From: Thalassotalea agarivorans
Lineage (GTDB): Bacteria > Pseudomonadota > Gammaproteobacteria > Enterobacterales > Alteromonadaceae
Assembly: GCF_030295955.1 (NCBI RefSeq)
Contig: NZ_AP027363.1
Coordinates: 1,116,001 to 1,180,000, forward strand
Direction: 5' to 3'
DNA: 64,000 nucleotides
Positions within the stretch are counted from its first letter, which is position 1. Each line of letters begins with the position of its first letter. The notes beneath the pieces are model-generated. The model searched no databases. It was not told the DNA's origin and saw nothing but the letters and a program-made list of their open reading frames with translations. Position numbers and translations under genes: made by a program. This document shows positions 46,123 to 55,172 of the stretch, in pieces.

Positions 46123-46827
46123 TTAATTAGCGTCAAAATTTACACGTACGCGTTCAATATTTGATTGTTTTTCCGGTTTAGCTTCTGCTAACTTGTCATC
46201 AATCATGTTCTTAATTGCAATGAGAAAACCCATGGCAAAGAAAGCGCCCGGTGGCAGTATTGCTAATAGAAATTGATTATCTAAATTCATCACTTCTATG
46301 CGTAATTGACTTGCCCATTCTCCTAGCAATAATTCAGCGCCATCAAACAAGGTACCTTGTCCTAATATTTCGCGGGCAGCGCCAAGAATCATAAGCACGG
46401 CTAAAAAGCCTAAACCCATCATTAAACCGTCAAAGGCAGATTCTTTTACACCATTTTTCGACGCGTAAGCTTCAGCGCGCCCAATAATGGCACAGTTGGT
46501 GACAATCAGCGGCAAAAATATACCTAACGATTGATACAAACCGAAGGTATATGCATTCATCAGCAATTGCACACAGGTCACAAAGCTGGCAATGATCAAA
46601 ACAAAAATCGGAATGCGCACTTCTTTTGGCACCCACTGGCGAATAGCTGATACCGTGGCATTGGAACCAATTAATACCAGCAAGGTCGCTAAACCAAGGC
46701 CAATCGCATTGGTAAGTGTTGAGGTCACAGCTAACAATGGACATAGGCCAAGTAGCTGTACTATACCAGGGTTATTTTTCCACAAGCCTTGAATAGCAAG
46801 GTTTTTATATTCATCAGAGCGATTCAT
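46123..46827 (-). CDS. rsxE: Rsx/Rnf electron transport complex subunit E
   Basis: An integral membrane subunit (234 residues, about six helices) homologous to RsxA. The motifs [19 protein letters not shown] and [18 protein letters not shown] are conserved in RnfE. I choose [20 protein letters not shown] (ATG ending at 46827), the usual RsxE start. An upstream in-frame codon at 46881 would add 18 residues overlapping rsxG. The operon reads rsxA-B-C-D-G-E-nth on the minus strand. Confidence 0.95.
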   Translation of the reverse strand: MNRSDEYKNLAIQGLWKNNPGIVQLLGLCPLLAVTSTLTNAIGLGLATLLVLIGSNATVSAIRQWVPKEVRIPIFVLIIASFVTCVQLLMNAYTFGLYQSLGIFLPLIVTNCAIIGRAEAYASKNGVKESAFDGLMMGLGFLAVLMILGAAREILGQGTLFDGAELLLGEWASQLRIEVMNLDNQFLLAILPPGAFFAMGFLIAIKNMIDDKLAEAKPEKQSNIERVRVNFDAN

Positions 46828-47452
46828 TACGATCTCTACATGCTGGGAATTGAGTAAACATGGCGTCTTTGTTGCGCTCAAAGTAAAGCGCCGTATCTTT
46901 TACCGCTTTTACAACGGCACGAGGTGTTATGGTGGCACCGGTAAATTGATCAAATACACCACCGTCTTTTTGCACTTGCCAGCGAGGGTCATCATTTTGC
47001 GACACACTGCGCCCGTTAAAGCTTAAAATCCAATCGCTACGCTTTTCTTCAATTTTATCGCCAAGGCCGGGTGTTTCATTATGCTTTAATACACGAACAC
47101 CACTTACGCTACCGTCATAGTTCATCGCTACCAGTAATTCTATATTGCCATTATAGCCATCAGGTGCGCGGGTTGTGATCGCCGCAGCGCTTGGCTGACC
47201 TTCTAGTGTTGCTAGGTAGGCAAGTTCGACAAAGTCATTACTTTGGCTGCCAATAAGCCTGACACAGTCTTGGTACAAATCATTATCATGCTGAGCGGGG
47301 GGTATTACTTGGTTTAACGTATTGAGTAAATACTGCTGCTCTTGAAGTTTTATCGTGTCTTTCGTCAGCAAATGAACACCACCTACTAGCGCGGTACAAG
47401 CAATCGCAAAGGCAGATAGAATAAGCGCATTTTTTTGAATGGCTTGGCGCAT
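46814..47452 (-). CDS. rsxG: Rsx/Rnf electron transport complex subunit G
   Basis: A 212-residue flavoprotein with one N-terminal transmembrane helix ([20 protein letters not shown]) and a periplasmic FMN-binding domain. The covalent FMN site is the Thr in [13 protein letters not shown]. It overlaps rsxD by 1 nt (TAATG) and rsxE by 14 nt, so translation is coupled through the operon. Rsx in E. coli also keeps SoxR reduced; whether soxR is present here is unknown. Confidence 0.95.
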   Translation of the reverse strand: MRQAIQKNALILSAFAIACTALVGGVHLLTKDTIKLQEQQYLLNTLNQVIPPAQHDNDLYQDCVRLIGSQSNDFVELAYLATLEGQPSAAAITTRAPDGYNGNIELLVAMNYDGSVSGVRVLKHNETPGLGDKIEEKRSDWILSFNGRSVSQNDDPRWQVQKDGGVFDQFTGATITPRAVVKAVKDTALYFERNKDAMFTQFPACRDRNESL

Positions 47453-48513
47453 TATTTACCTCCTTTTGCGTGACCATAGGTGCGTGGTCGTGTGTATTGA
47501 TCGATGAGTGGCGTTGCCATGTTACACAACAATACAGCGAAAGCCACGGCATCAGGATAACCGCCATATTTGCGTATAATAAACACTAAAAATCCACAAA
47601 GCGCACCAAACACAAGGCGTCCCTTAACACTTGTCGCGCCTGAAACAGGGTCGGTTAATATAAAGAATGCTCCGAACATCGTTGCACCGCTTAACCAATG
47701 GAACATGGTGCTGGCGTTGTGATCAGGGCTCGCAATATAAGCGATTAAAGAACATACGAATAAACTTGTTAAAAAGCTTACCGGCATACTCCAGTGAATG
47801 GCTTTTTTGTACAATAAAAATAAACCACCGAGTAAGAAACCGGCGTTAATCCACTCCCAACCCAAACTGAAGTGTTGGCCAAACACAGGGCTGTTATAAC
47901 TTTCACCTATCGTTAAGCCTAACGTTAAATTAGTTTTTAAGGTATCCAGTGGCGTCGCCATGGTATAACCATCAATATGCGTTTTTAACTGTTCAACTGA
48001 ATAGCCCGAATGAGTAAATCCCGTAAATATCGCACTGATACTATCAATCAGAGTGACATCATGTTGCAGTAGCTGCAAAGGTGGTTGCCAAGCGGTCATT
48101 TGGACTGGAAATGAGATCAGTAGCATGACATACGCAGCCATTGCCGGGTTGAAGATGTTGTGCCCAAGTCCACCGTATAGATGTTTTACAATACTAATGG
48201 AGAAAACCATGCCAAGTGCAACAATCCACCACGGCGCTAATGCAGGTACCGAAATACCTAGCAGTACCGCAGTTAAGATGGCACTGCCATCAAAAAGTTG
48301 TTCACGTACTGGTTGTTTTCTCAGCCCTAAACACACAAATTCAGTGATTAATGCAAACGCAATAGCTATCCCGATTTGGATAAGGTTACCCCAACCAAAA
48401 AAGTACCATTGCGCTAAGACACCAGGGATGGTGGCATAAATAACGAGGCGCATTAAGGCAGACGTTGAATCCTTAACGTGATTATGAGGTGAACTTGCAA
48501 TCCAATAGGCCAT
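47452..48513 (-). CDS. rsxD: Rsx/Rnf electron transport complex subunit D
   Basis: A 353-residue integral membrane flavoprotein, about ten helices. A likely covalent FMN-threonine lies in YTMATPLDTLK (family form (S/G)ATPL), and the conserved GLGHNIFNPAMAAYVMLLIS and FFILTDPVSGATSVKGR stretches are clear. It lies 1 nt after rsxC and overlaps rsxG by 1 nt. Length is typical (E. coli 352). Confidence 0.95.
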   Translation of the reverse strand: MAYWIASSPHNHVKDSTSALMRLVIYATIPGVLAQWYFFGWGNLIQIGIAIAFALITEFVCLGLRKQPVREQLFDGSAILTAVLLGISVPALAPWWIVALGMVFSISIVKHLYGGLGHNIFNPAMAAYVMLLISFPVQMTAWQPPLQLLQHDVTLIDSISAIFTGFTHSGYSVEQLKTHIDGYTMATPLDTLKTNLTLGLTIGESYNSPVFGQHFSLGWEWINAGFLLGGLFLLYKKAIHWSMPVSFLTSLFVCSLIAYIASPDHNASTMFHWLSGATMFGAFFILTDPVSGATSVKGRLVFGALCGFLVFIIRKYGGYPDAVAFAVLLCNMATPLIDQYTRPRTYGHAKGGK

Positions 48514-48514
48514 G

Positions 48515-50920
48515 TTATTCAGCTTCTCTTTGTTCTTTCTTTGCTTTTGCCTTTGCTACTGCGGCAGCAATACGTTGCTTCTTAGCATCTGCGTTATTTT
48601 CCGCTGCTTCATCTAGCGGTAAATCAATTTGTGCTGCTTTTTGCTTGGCTTTAGCTTTTGCAACAGCTGCAGAAACTTTCGCCTTTTTCTCAGCAGCAGA
48701 AGGTGTTGCTGTTTCTGCAACTTTACTTGTTTTTTTAGCTTTGCTAGCAGTTGTTTTACGCGTAGTTGCCTTTTTAGTGGTCTTTTTGGCAGATGTTGAT
48801 TTAGCCGGCGCTTTTTTATCAACACTTTCGCCATCCGCTTTTTGTTTTTCTGCTTTTTTCGCTTTAGCTTTTGCAACAGCACTCGCTACTGCTTTAGTGG
48901 TCTTTTTCTTGGTTTCTGAGGTTTTGTCTGACTCAGTCGTTGTTTTGTCACTAAGCGCGGCCTTTTTTGCTTTAGCTTTGGCAACGGCAGCGCTCACCGC
49001 GGCAGACTTTTTCTTAGCAGTAGCGTCCGTCGGAGTTTTGTCTTCAGCGGCGTTAGTTGCAGAAGCTGCTTCGGCTTCCTTGGCGACTTTTTTTGCTTTT
49101 GCTTTGGCTACCGCTGCAGACACTGCTTTAGCTTTCGGTTTTTCTGCTACTTGCTCAAGTTGTGTATCTTGCGTTTCAGTGTCATTACCTTGCTGCTCAG
49201 CCTGCGCCGCTTTTTTGGCCTTAGCTCGTGCAACAGCAGCTGCTACTGCAGATGACTTATCTGCTGATTTTGGTTGCTCTTGTGTAGCTGCTTGCGCTGC
49301 CTTTTTCGCTTTTGCGCGCGCAACCGCTGCTGCAACTGGTGATGTGTCACTATTCGTTTCTGTGGTTTGCTCTGCCTTTTTCGCTTTAACACGAGCAAGT
49401 GCAGCTGCAACTGCTGATTTTTCCTTGTTGCCTTCTTCCGTGCCTGCATTCATACGCGCTTTGCGCGCCTCTGCAGCGAGTCGATGTTTTTCTTCACGCG
49501 CAAGTTTGTCGCGCTCTAGTCTAGCCTTACGTGCTTCAAAGCGTGCTTTTGCCTTTTCAGCTTTTACTTCTGCGAAATCTAATTGTCTGATTTCCGCTTT
49601 AGCAACACGATAATAATGCACCAAGGGTATTTGACTTGGGCAAACATAGGCGCAAGCGCCACATTCAATGCAATCAAATAGATTAAGCTTACGCAGCTGA
49701 TCGTAGTCTTGTGCTTTTGCGCTCCATTGCATTTCTTGCGGCAATAACACCGCTGGGCACACTTCTGCACATTGACCACAACGAATACATTCTTGTTCTT
49801 GTTGGTCTAAATTGAGCTCGTCCGGCGAGGGCGCCAAGATACAGTTGGTGATTTTTACAACAGGCACATCGGCAGATGGCAAGCTAAAGCCCATCATTGG
49901 GCCGCCCATAATAATATGGCGTCTACCATCGTTATTGTATGCCGCTTGTTCAAGCAAGAAGGATACTGGTGTACCTAACAAAGCACGCATATTTTGCGGC
50001 TTGTCTAATGCTTGCCCGGTCACAGTGACTACCCGTGATATTAACGGCGTGTCATGTAATATGGCGTCTGCGATTGCTTGGCAGGTACCAACGTTGTGCA
50101 TCACAATACCGATTTGGCTTGGTAACGTACCAGAGGGAACTTCTTTACCCGTTAAGATTTTGATCAGCTGTTTTTCGCCACCAGACGGATACAGAGAAGG
50201 AATGACGCACACTCTAATGTTGCTATGTTGTTCACAAAGCTTTTGTAAAATGGCGATAGCCTTAGGTTTGTTGTCTTCGATGCCAATTAAAATTTGTTTG
50301 GGTGAAAGCAGCCCATCAAGAATCTTAATACCTTCAAGAATTTCACTGGCTTGTTCTTGAATCAACAAATCGTCCGCAGTGATGTACGGTTCACATTCAG
50401 CCGCATTGATAATCAGGAAATCTACTTCAGCGCTAGTATTTACTTTGATTAACGTAGGAAAACCCGCACCACCCATACCAGCGATACCAGCATTAGCAAT
50501 CTTATTCAATACGGTTTGCTTGTCTAATTGACTTGGGTCGTTGCACGCTTCGCGCGGGCGCCACTTATCCTGTCCATCAGGTGTTAATATCAAACAGAGT
50601 TCCTTCATCGCTGAAGGATGGGCAATAGTATGCTTCTCAATAGCAGAGACAATACCACTTGTTGGTGCATGCACAGGGACTTGCATTGGGTTGCCACTTT
50701 GGGTGAGTGGCTGCCCTTTTAGTACCTTGTCGCCAACTTGGACTAATAATTTGCCAGCACTGCCAATATGTTGCTGCAATGGAATAATCAGTTTATCCGG
50801 CAGCGGAAGTTGGCGAATAGGCTTATTTTCAGTGAGAAATTTTTGCTCCGGTGGATGAACACCACCGTGAAATTGCCAATAATGCTTTTTGTCGAGTCTT
50901 GCTAAAATATTTTCCATCAC
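48515..50920 (-). CDS. rsxC: Rsx/Rnf electron transport complex subunit C with long Ala/Lys repeat tail
   Basis: RsxC accepts electrons from NADH for the membrane ion pump. In 801 residues it has an N-terminal Rnf domain and a flavin/NADH-binding core (GMGGAGFPTLIKV). Two [4Fe-4S] motifs (CIRCGQCAEVCP, CIECGACAYVCP) end near residue 435. Beyond about residue 470 lies a 330-residue tail with eight repeats of a VAAAVARAKAKKA-type unit and a Lys/Thr/Ser-rich H1-like stretch between the sixth and seventh. The start is either the GTG at 50920 or the ATG at 50917, within reach of the GGAGG inside the end of rsxB. Confidence 0.95.
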   Translation of the reverse strand: MMENILARLDKKHYWQFHGGVHPPEQKFLTENKPIRQLPLPDKLIIPLQQHIGSAGKLLVQVGDKVLKGQPLTQSGNPMQVPVHAPTSGIVSAIEKHTIAHPSAMKELCLILTPDGQDKWRPREACNDPSQLDKQTVLNKIANAGIAGMGGAGFPTLIKVNTSAEVDFLIINAAECEPYITADDLLIQEQASEILEGIKILDGLLSPKQILIGIEDNKPKAIAILQKLCEQHSNIRVCVIPSLYPSGGEKQLIKILTGKEVPSGTLPSQIGIVMHNVGTCQAIADAILHDTPLISRVVTVTGQALDKPQNMRALLGTPVSFLLEQAAYNNDGRRHIIMGGPMMGFSLPSADVPVVKITNCILAPSPDELNLDQQEQECIRCGQCAEVCPAVLLPQEMQWSAKAQDYDQLRKLNLFDCIECGACAYVCPSQIPLVHYYRVAKAEIRQLDFAEVKAEKAKARFEARKARLERDKLAREEKHRLAAEARKARMNAGTEEGNKEKSAVAAALARVKAKKAEQTTETNSDTSPVAAAVARAKAKKAAQAATQEQPKSADKSSAVAAAVARAKAKKAAQAEQQGNDTETQDTQLEQVAEKPKAKAVSAAVAKAKAKKVAKEAEAASATNAAEDKTPTDATAKKKSAAVSAAVAKAKAKKAALSDKTTTESDKTSETKKKTTKAVASAVAKAKAKKAEKQKADGESVDKKAPAKSTSAKKTTKKATTRKTTASKAKKTSKVAETATPSAAEKKAKVSAAVAKAKAKQKAAQIDLPLDEAAENNADAKKQRIAAAVAKAKAKKEQREAE

Positions 50921-50923
50921 AGC

Positions 50924-51478
50924 TTACTTCACCTCCGTGATAGGAATACTTTCTAAATCCCACTGCCACGTTTGAGGCGTTTGCTGGACAGGGCGCATCT
51001 CAATACAATCAACAGGGCATGGCGCAACACATAAGTCACAACCGGTACATTCGTCAGCAATAATCGTATGCATCTGTTTAGAAGCACCAATAATGGCATC
51101 TACCGGACAGGCTTGAATACACTTAGTACAGCCAATGCAGTCTTCTTCGATAATAAAAGCTACTTTTGGTGTATTGTCTGCTTCATGGCTTTCATCCATG
51201 GGGATCGCTTCGACGCCCATTAAGTCCGCAATTTTCTTTATTGTGTCTTCACCACCGGGTGCGCACTTGTTAATCGCGTCACCATTGGCAACTGCTTCGG
51301 CATAGGGTTTACAGCCGGGGTAACCACATTGGCCGCATTGTGTTTGAGGTAAGATAGCGTCGATTTGCTCGACGATTGGGTCGCCCTCTACTTTGTATTT
51401 TTCAGAGGCAAAACCTAATAACGCACCAAAGGCAGCAGCAAGCAGACCTAATACGGCAATAGCAATGAGTGCTTCCAT
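50924..51478 (-). CDS. rsxB: Rsx/Rnf electron transport complex subunit B
   Basis: A 184-residue iron-sulfur protein with an N-terminal membrane anchor ([20 protein letters not shown]). [10 protein letters not shown]-type cluster motif follows, then two ferredoxin motifs ([24 protein letters not shown]). It relays electrons between RsxC and the membrane subunits. It overlaps rsxA by 1 nt and is followed by rsxC after 3 nt. Confidence 0.96.
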   Translation of the reverse strand: MEALIAIAVLGLLAAAFGALLGFASEKYKVEGDPIVEQIDAILPQTQCGQCGYPGCKPYAEAVANGDAINKCAPGGEDTIKKIADLMGVEAIPMDESHEADNTPKVAFIIEEDCIGCTKCIQACPVDAIIGASKQMHTIIADECTGCDLCVAPCPVDCIEMRPVQQTPQTWQWDLESIPITEVK

Positions 51479-52059
51479 TACACTTTCACCAAGCCAGTAA
51501 AGCCCATAAAGGCAAGCGCCATAAGTCCTGCGGTTACCATAGCAATTGCTGAACCTCTAAAGGCTTTTGGCACATTTGCGTTTGCAATTTTTTCACGCAT
51601 GGCAGAAAACAAAATAAGCACGAGAGAAAAACCGGCGGCAGCGCCAAAGCCGTAAAAAATTGATTGAAGGAAATTGTGTTGTTCATAAATGTTCAAAAGA
51701 GCGACACCAAGTACAGCGCAGTTGGTGGTGATAAGAGGTAAAAATATTCCTAAAACACGGTAAAGATTTGCACTGGTTTTATGCACAACCATTTCGGTAA
51801 ATTGCACGACTACGGCAATGACCAGGATGAAAGACATGGTTGTTAAAAATTCAAGATCTAGCGGCTGAAGAATATAGGTATTGACGATGTAGCTAAGTAG
51901 CGACGCCAATGTCATCACGAATGTCGTAGCTAACGACATACCAATAGCCGTGTCAGTTTTAGACGATACCCCCATGAAAGGGCATAGACCTAAAAACTTA
52001 ACCAGGACAAAGTTGTTTACTAGCACTGTGCCAACCAGCAACAGTAAATAGTCTGTCAT
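51478..52059 (-). CDS. rsxA: Rsx/Rnf electron transport complex subunit A
   Basis: The first gene of the rsx operon: a 193-residue, six-helix membrane protein, exactly the E. coli RsxA length when started at the ATG ending at 52059 ([17 protein letters not shown]). An upstream in-frame ATG at 52080 would add seven residues. The motifs [16 protein letters not shown] and [15 protein letters not shown] are diagnostic. A perfect 11-bp inverted repeat lies 40-70 nt upstream. Confidence 0.96.
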   Translation of the reverse strand: MTDYLLLLVGTVLVNNFVLVKFLGLCPFMGVSSKTDTAIGMSLATTFVMTLASLLSYIVNTYILQPLDLEFLTTMSFILVIAVVVQFTEMVVHKTSANLYRVLGIFLPLITTNCAVLGVALLNIYEQHNFLQSIFYGFGAAAGFSLVLILFSAMREKIANANVPKAFRGSAIAMVTAGLMALAFMGFTGLVKV

Positions 52060-52098
52060 AATGAAAACATTTGATTGCAAGTGGTTGTTATTATCCTT

Positions 52099-52129
52099 GT
52101 TTCTGTCGGAATTAACAACCGACAGAAAC
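52099..52129 (-). promoter_or_regulatory. Perfect inverted repeat upstream of rsxA
   Basis: GTTTCTGTCGG (52099-52109) and CCGACAGAAAC (52119-52129) form an 11-bp perfect inverted repeat with a 9-nt spacer, and no T-run follows in the direction of rsxA. It could be an operator or an RNA stem in the rsxA leader. It could also end upstream transcripts weakly. No known regulator motif was matched. Confidence 0.5.
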
Positions 52130-52169
52130 TAGGGTTTTTCATATTTAGGTGGGATAGGGGAGGTAGTGC

Positions 52170-54059
52170 CTAAAGATTCTGCGGTTTACCGATGTAAAAG
52201 CCTTGGCACCCGTCCACAAACAATCGTTCTAAGGTGTGTTTCTCTTCCTGTGTTTCAACGCTTTCAGCGAGGACATAAATACTTAATCTATGCGCCAAAT
52301 CTACCATCAAGCGAAGGAAATACTGATTATTCTTATCTTCGTCAATATCACGCGTATAGGTAGCGTCCATTTTGATAAAGTCCGGCTTAAGATCTCTAAA
52401 GAATTTAAATGAGGTTAAACCAACACCAAAGCGCTCAACGGTAATACGAGAACCGACGCGATGTAACATATCGATGAATCGCTTACTGGTTCTAATGTTT
52501 TGTTGTAAGCCATATTCGGTAATCTCAAATACAAGCTTAGGTGCAACTTTAGGTTCTCTAAGTAGGCGACGCTCTAACCAAACCAAGAACTGCTCGTCAT
52601 GGATGGTACGTGCACTAATATTGATGCCGTAACTTTGATCGTACAAATTCTTGTTATTAATTTCAGCAATCGCTGTTTCAATCACAAGTTTGTCGACAGC
52701 GACGATGCGATCAAGTTTTTCCGCCATGGCGATAAATGACGCTGTCGGCAACATTTCTTCGTTGCTATTTAAAAAGCGCGCAAGGATTTCGCCGTAAGCA
52801 CGTGTGTTTCGATTACTTGGCTTGATATGTTGAACAAGCAAAATAATACGCTCGTTTTCAAGTACACCATCAATTTCTTGGCGCCAATTTTGGTTACCAT
52901 AGTTCGCACTAGTGCTTTTTAATATGTCAGTATCACGTTGCGAATGATATGAATTAACTTGTTGCGTTTGAGCAACACTAATACCCGTATCGGCAAGTGC
53001 TAACAATTCACCTAAAGGCTTTTGTTTGTCAAAATAGACCAAACCAGTATTGGCTACAGAATCTAATTCAGAAGAGGTCTGGAAGTCGTCAAATTGTCGT
53101 GACAAATCTTTTGCATACTCTTCAGCGTCTTGCAGTTTGGTATTAGGAATGATGGTGGCAAAGTCAGAGCTATTAATTCTGAACAATTCAGCGCCTTGAT
53201 ATTTTTGCGCTGACTTTTTCATAATTTCCGCAACGGCAAGTATGTATTTATCGCCTTCGTGGTAACCATGAATTTGGTTGATGGTTTGTAATTCTGAACA
53301 ACGCGTAATTAATAGCACACCAAATTCTATTTCATCGTTTTGGTTGATCTTGTTTTCATAGAACTGAACAAACGCATTACGGTTATAAAAACCGGTTAGC
53401 TTTTCGTAATAGGCTTCTTTTTCAAGTGCAGATGAGTTCTCTACTTGAGATTCAATCAATTGATGAATTTCACTTAAGCCCTTTTTCAGCTCAGGGATTT
53501 CAACAATATCAGGATCAGCACCGCGCGCTACATCGGGCTTCATGACGTGATCAATTTCTTGCTTAATTTGGCGGTTGAAACCGTCAAAGATACGCTTGTA
53601 CTTAGTGGTACTTAGGTACGCTGACAAGGTCAAAAATAGCGCAGTTGCAGCGATCATGATCAAAATTATTGTAGAGACAAGTGATACTTGTTTTGAAAAG
53701 TCCAGCAAATAACTGATTTTAACTTGATGATCTTTAATGATGATTTGTTTCGGTTGCGGCGAGACTAAATTAACCAAAAAGTTAGTTTTACTATTTTTAT
53801 AGTTAGTCAGCTTGTCACCCGAAATAATATCGATGTTCAATTGCTGAAAGGTAAAGCTTCGTTGCAAAGTTTTGCTAAGAAGGTTAGCTTCTGTGTTGTT
53901 CAACGTTTGTGTAGCAAGACTACGTATCGTCTGCTGAGAGTCTTGCTGAACTTGTTCTAAGTAGCTCGACAAAACCGTTAAACTTAATACTGCCATGGTG
54001 ATGCTAAACAACACACCTAAAACAGTATTTCGAATCAGAAGTTGAGAAAACGTGTACAT
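52170..54059 (-). CDS. csrD: CsrD-like protein with degenerate GGDEF and EAL domains
   Basis: A 629-residue inner-membrane protein. Two transmembrane helices flank a periplasmic segment (about 20-135). Then come a GGDEF domain whose active site reads NSSDF and an EAL domain whose signature reads GEILARF. Both catalytic motifs are lost, as in E. coli CsrD (646 residues), which makes CsrB/C RNAs sensitive to RNase E without making or cutting c-di-GMP. I choose the ATG ending at 54059; an upstream TTG start at 54071 is possible. It could instead be another inactive GGDEF-EAL protein. Confidence 0.75.
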   Translation of the reverse strand: MYTFSQLLIRNTVLGVLFSITMAVLSLTVLSSYLEQVQQDSQQTIRSLATQTLNNTEANLLSKTLQRSFTFQQLNIDIISGDKLTNYKNSKTNFLVNLVSPQPKQIIIKDHQVKISYLLDFSKQVSLVSTIILIMIAATALFLTLSAYLSTTKYKRIFDGFNRQIKQEIDHVMKPDVARGADPDIVEIPELKKGLSEIHQLIESQVENSSALEKEAYYEKLTGFYNRNAFVQFYENKINQNDEIEFGVLLITRCSELQTINQIHGYHEGDKYILAVAEIMKKSAQKYQGAELFRINSSDFATIIPNTKLQDAEEYAKDLSRQFDDFQTSSELDSVANTGLVYFDKQKPLGELLALADTGISVAQTQQVNSYHSQRDTDILKSTSANYGNQNWRQEIDGVLENERIILLVQHIKPSNRNTRAYGEILARFLNSNEEMLPTASFIAMAEKLDRIVAVDKLVIETAIAEINNKNLYDQSYGINISARTIHDEQFLVWLERRLLREPKVAPKLVFEITEYGLQQNIRTSKRFIDMLHRVGSRITVERFGVGLTSFKFFRDLKPDFIKMDATYTRDIDEDKNNQYFLRLMVDLAHRLSIYVLAESVETQEEKHTLERLFVDGCQGFYIGKPQNL

Positions 54060-54071
54060 ATTCGCGTCCAA

Positions 54072-54440
54072 TGCCTCAATAAATTAAGCAAATCATCATT
54101 AGCCAGCTCATGCGACTTTGCACGAGTTGTTGCTAATTTTAGGATATTTCAATGTTAAATGGCGCTTGAAGTTTGATTTTTATTATTTTCAAACGTTGTT
54201 GCGGTTGGCTTTTTATACAAAAATCGCTCGCAACGGGCGCAAGTATATAATTTTATACCATGAAACGAGGCTATAAACTAGCGTAAAAATCGACAACTAT
54301 TGTATATTTTGTGTTCTGTTTTTCTCAAATACTTCAATAAATTACAGTTTTTTGCTTTTGATGATTCGAAAAAAAAGTAAATTTTATCAAAACGCAGAAA
54401 ATGCATCAGAAAAAAACTATGTGATTAAAAGTAAATCAAC
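54072..54440. other. AT-rich gene-free stretch
   Basis: Between the CsrD-like gene and the next promoter there is about 370 bp of AT-rich sequence. It should hold the CsrD-like gene's promoter on the minus strand, but no convincing box pair, RNA or reading frame was seen. Confidence 0.5.
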
Positions 54441-54469
54441 TTGTATTACTAGTGTTGTGGCTATATAAT
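54441..54469 (+). promoter_or_regulatory. Strong sigma-70 promoter for the candidate small RNA / nus operon leader
   Basis: TTGTAT (54441-54446), a 17-bp spacer and a perfect TATAAT (54464-54469) make one of the best sigma-70 promoters in the window. Predicted start is about 54476. Confidence 0.75.
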
Positions 54470-54475
54470 TCGTGC

Positions 54476-54610
54476 AGTTTTTAATTATTGTATGCACCAC
54501 TGAGTAGTTTTGCGTTTTTAACTCAAAACTATTGCATAGAATAATTCGACGGGATAGCCCGTCACACAAAGGGTTCAGTGAAATAAAGCCCCGCGTGCAG
54601 GGGCTTTTTT
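54476..54610 (+). ncRNA. Candidate small RNA (about 135 nt), or attenuated leader of rimP-nusA-infB
   Basis: The interval runs from a strong promoter to a strong terminator and encodes no protein. Three stems are visible. Stem I has TATGCA/TGCATA (54491-54496 with 54533-54538) enclosing TAGTTTTG/CAAAACTA (54505-54512 with 54524-54531). Stem II is GACGGG-atag-CCCGTC (54548-54563). Stem III is the terminator. A 21-nt single-stranded linker (54564-54584) could be a pairing region. I recognise no Rfam family, and it is not a tRNA. Transcripts reading through would enter rimP. Confidence 0.55.
54585..54610 (+). terminator. Rho-independent terminator of the candidate small RNA
   Basis: AAAGCCCC-gcgtgca-GGGGCTTT is an 8-bp stem followed by more T. 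Confidence 0.9.
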
Positions 54611-54656
54611 GTTTCTGAAAGTGAACATTTTAACCTTTTGATTAGGTTTATTCGCT

Positions 54657-54677
54657 GGGCTATACGCCCTTTTTTTG
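54657..54677 (+). terminator. Second, short terminator-like hairpin before rimP
   Basis: GGGC-tatac-GCCC followed by seven T, about 17 nt before the rimP start. The 4-bp stem is weak, so it would act at most as a partial terminator or attenuator for rimP-nusA-infB. Confidence 0.5.
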
Positions 54678-54693
54678 TTTCTGGAGAACACAT

Positions 54694-55155
54694 TTGGCTA
54701 AATTTGAACAAAAATTGACTGAGATTTTGCGTCCGGCTGTCGAAGAGACAGGCAAGGAATTATTAGGTGTTGAATTTATCAGCGCAGGCAACAATTCAGT
54801 TTTACGTTTGTTTATCGATCACCCAGACGGCATTAACGTCGACGACTGTGCGGAAGTTAGTCATCAAGTTGGTGCAATTTTGGATGTCGAGGACCCTATT
54901 AGTACAGAATACAATTTAGAGGTGTCTTCACCTGGTTTAGACCGACCTCTATTTGAAAAAGCCCACTTTGAAGCCGTTGTGGGTGAAATTATTAATGTCA
55001 AAACGTCAATGCCTATTGATGGTCGTCGCAAATTCAAAGGGACGTTAGAAGCGATAGAAAATGACACTTTGATTGTAATCGTTGATGGTCAAGATTATGA
55101 ACTGACTATCGGTAATGTAGATAAAGCAAATCTTGTCCATCAATTCGACAAGTAA
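54694..55155 (+). CDS. rimP: Ribosome maturation factor RimP
   Basis: RimP (153 residues) helps assemble the 30S subunit. The N-terminal domain contains GKELLGVEFISAGNNSVLRL and the conserved FIDHPDGINVDDCAEVS; the C-terminal domain is an SH3-like barrel. The start is TTG with CTGGAGAA upstream. It opens the rimP-nusA-infB cluster; in E. coli a tRNA gene precedes it, but here there is a small RNA-like leader instead. Confidence 0.95.
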   Translation: MAKFEQKLTEILRPAVEETGKELLGVEFISAGNNSVLRLFIDHPDGINVDDCAEVSHQVGAILDVEDPISTEYNLEVSSPGLDRPLFEKAHFEAVVGEIINVKTSMPIDGRRKFKGTLEAIENDTLIVIVDGQDYELTIGNVDKANLVHQFDK

Positions 55156-55172
55156 TTTAAAAGGCGAAAAGC

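Noticed and set aside
48489-49613. Long (374-residue) reading frame on the plus strand opposite rsxC
   Set aside because: It is the complement of the Ala/Lys repeat tail of RsxC; repetitive Ala/Ser/Phe composition without domains, and no ribosome site. An artefact of codon bias.
54472-54693. A tRNA gene (metY-like) before rimP, as in E. coli
   Set aside because: No cloverleaf, no GTTCRANNC T-loop with flanking stem and no CCA end could be found; the stems fit a small RNA or leader instead.
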